Below, piece after piece: positions 5,422 through 5,908 of a stretch of 5,908 nt of DNA. The DNA comes from Palsa-1400 sp036008545 (GTDB lineage: Bacteria; Verrucomicrobiota; Verrucomicrobiia; Limisphaerales; Palsa-1400), in NCBI GenBank assembly GCA_036008545.1, contig DASYNM010000246.1, positions 1-5,908 on the forward strand, in the 5' to 3' direction. Under the pieces are notes generated by a model. The model had not been told where the DNA came from. It did not search any database and was given only the letters and a program-made list of their open reading frames with translations. Numbering within the stretch: position 1 is the first letter of the stretch; each line of letters opens with the position of its first letter. Made by a program: the position numbers and the translations under genes.

Positions 5422-5908
5422 ATGAGACGGTGGGAACATGTTGTCTTGATTCTGGGGATTTTCCTGGCGGCCGGCGGCGGCGCGCTCGGTCAGGCGTCCG
5501 CGACTGGCGAGATCGTCACTCTGCATCAATTAATAGAATTGACGCCTGAGCAGGCGGCGGCGGGGTTGCCGGTGCGCGTGCGAGGCATCGTGGTTTGCTA
5601 CGACGCCGGATGGCACCAATTGTATCTCAACGACCAGCGTGAGTCGCTCTACTTCAACGCCGACGATTTTGCCGTTCAGCCGAAAAAAGGCGATCTCGTG
5701 GAGATTACGGGAAAGGCTCGCGGCACCAACGTCCTGGAAAACCCAAAGTTGACCATCGTTGGCCAAACCGCGTTGCCAGCCGCCCTGCCGTTGGAATTAT
5801 CGGATTTGGGACGCGCTCATGGCGAATGGGTTGAGGTCCAAGGCCGCGTGCTTTCGGGAGAGTCCAGCCGGGGCAGACTGGCCTTGTTGCTGAACGACAA
5901 GGGCCAAA
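5422..5908 (+). CDS. N-terminal part of an exported or membrane sensor-like protein, possibly a histidine kinase (3' truncated by window end)
   Basis: An open frame of 162 codons runs from ATG 5422 to the window edge with no stop. An in-frame TGA at 5398-5400 with no ATG/GTG/TTG between makes 5422 the natural start. Residues 1-27 are a signal peptide or signal anchor (MRRWEHVVLILGIFLAA...GQASA). A segment LHQLIELTPEQAAAGLPVRV (34-53) leads into a beta-rich OB-fold-like domain (about 50-117: VRVRGIVVCY, HQLYLND, KKGDLVEITGKA). A second, similar unit begins at about 133 (GEWVEVQGRVL...LALLLNDKG). From memory of the group, the pattern 'L(S/T)PE(Q/E)AA.GLPVR(L/V)RG(V/I)V' followed by OB-like repeats is the usual periplasmic start of verrucomicrobial sensor histidine kinases, with the transmembrane and kinase domains further downstream. 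Those decisive domains are outside the window, so the kinase assignment is inference; a nucleic-acid- or ligand-binding OB protein is the alternative. It is co-directional with the GH20 gene and may share its transcript. Confidence 0.75.
   Translation, partial: MRRWEHVVLILGIFLAAGGGALGQASATGEIVTLHQLIELTPEQAAAGLPVRVRGIVVCYDAGWHQLYLNDQRESLYFNADDFAVQPKKGDLVEITGKARGTNVLENPKLTIVGQTALPAALPLELSDLGRAHGEWVEVQGRVLSGESSRGRLALLLNDKGQ

Overview
The window looks like part of a chromosome of a Verrucomicrobiota bacterium, probably the Pedosphaera/Limisphaerales side of the phylum. This is inferred from gene style, not from a database match. The clues are a pseudopilin of the H-X9-DG type with the 'KCPAD ... 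RTYSMNGQM' pattern common there, a large secreted LamG/Ig-like protein ending in a '...TSPYTN...FYRLQVP' tail, a secreted GH20 hexosaminidase, and the start of a protein resembling the periplasmic sensor part of verrucomicrobial histidine kinases. Coding DNA is moderately GC-rich; the central intergenic region is strikingly AT-rich.

Layout. Positions 1-41 are a short non-coding tail. On the minus strand, transcription runs from 3392 leftwards: first a 795-aa LamG-Ig-Ig-LamG exported protein (3392 to 1005), then, after a 96-bp gap holding a strong hairpin, a 288-aa type IV/type II pseudopilin-like protein (908 to 42). On the plus strand, a full-length exported beta-N-acetylhexosaminidase (3676 to 5358) is followed 63 bp later by the first 162 codons of a membrane or periplasmic sensor-like protein that runs off the window at 5908. 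The two gene pairs diverge from a 283-bp control region (3393-3675).

The control region is the least ordinary part. It holds two same-orientation copies of a 44-bp element (3478-3521 and 3585-3628). Each has a conserved 13-nt block, a 7-nt variable spacer and a conserved 24-nt block, and the copies are offset by exactly 107 bp. The 24-nt block contains a 19-nt imperfect dyad overlapping a promoter-like -10. This pattern fits a shared operator/promoter controlling both divergent units.

How the genes may work together (inference): the GH20 enzyme would release terminal GlcNAc/GalNAc from extracellular or periplasmic glycans, the LamG/Ig protein would bind glycans or surfaces outside the cytoplasmic membrane, the pseudopilin would belong to a pilus- or T2SS-like export or surface structure, and the truncated downstream gene could sense the substrate or cell-envelope state. 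All four products carry an export or membrane signal. No RNA genes, CRISPR arrays, insertion sequences or tRNAs were seen. I did not find a clearly new defence or mobile system; the best candidate for something undescribed is the paired 44-bp regulatory element and the regulon it may define.
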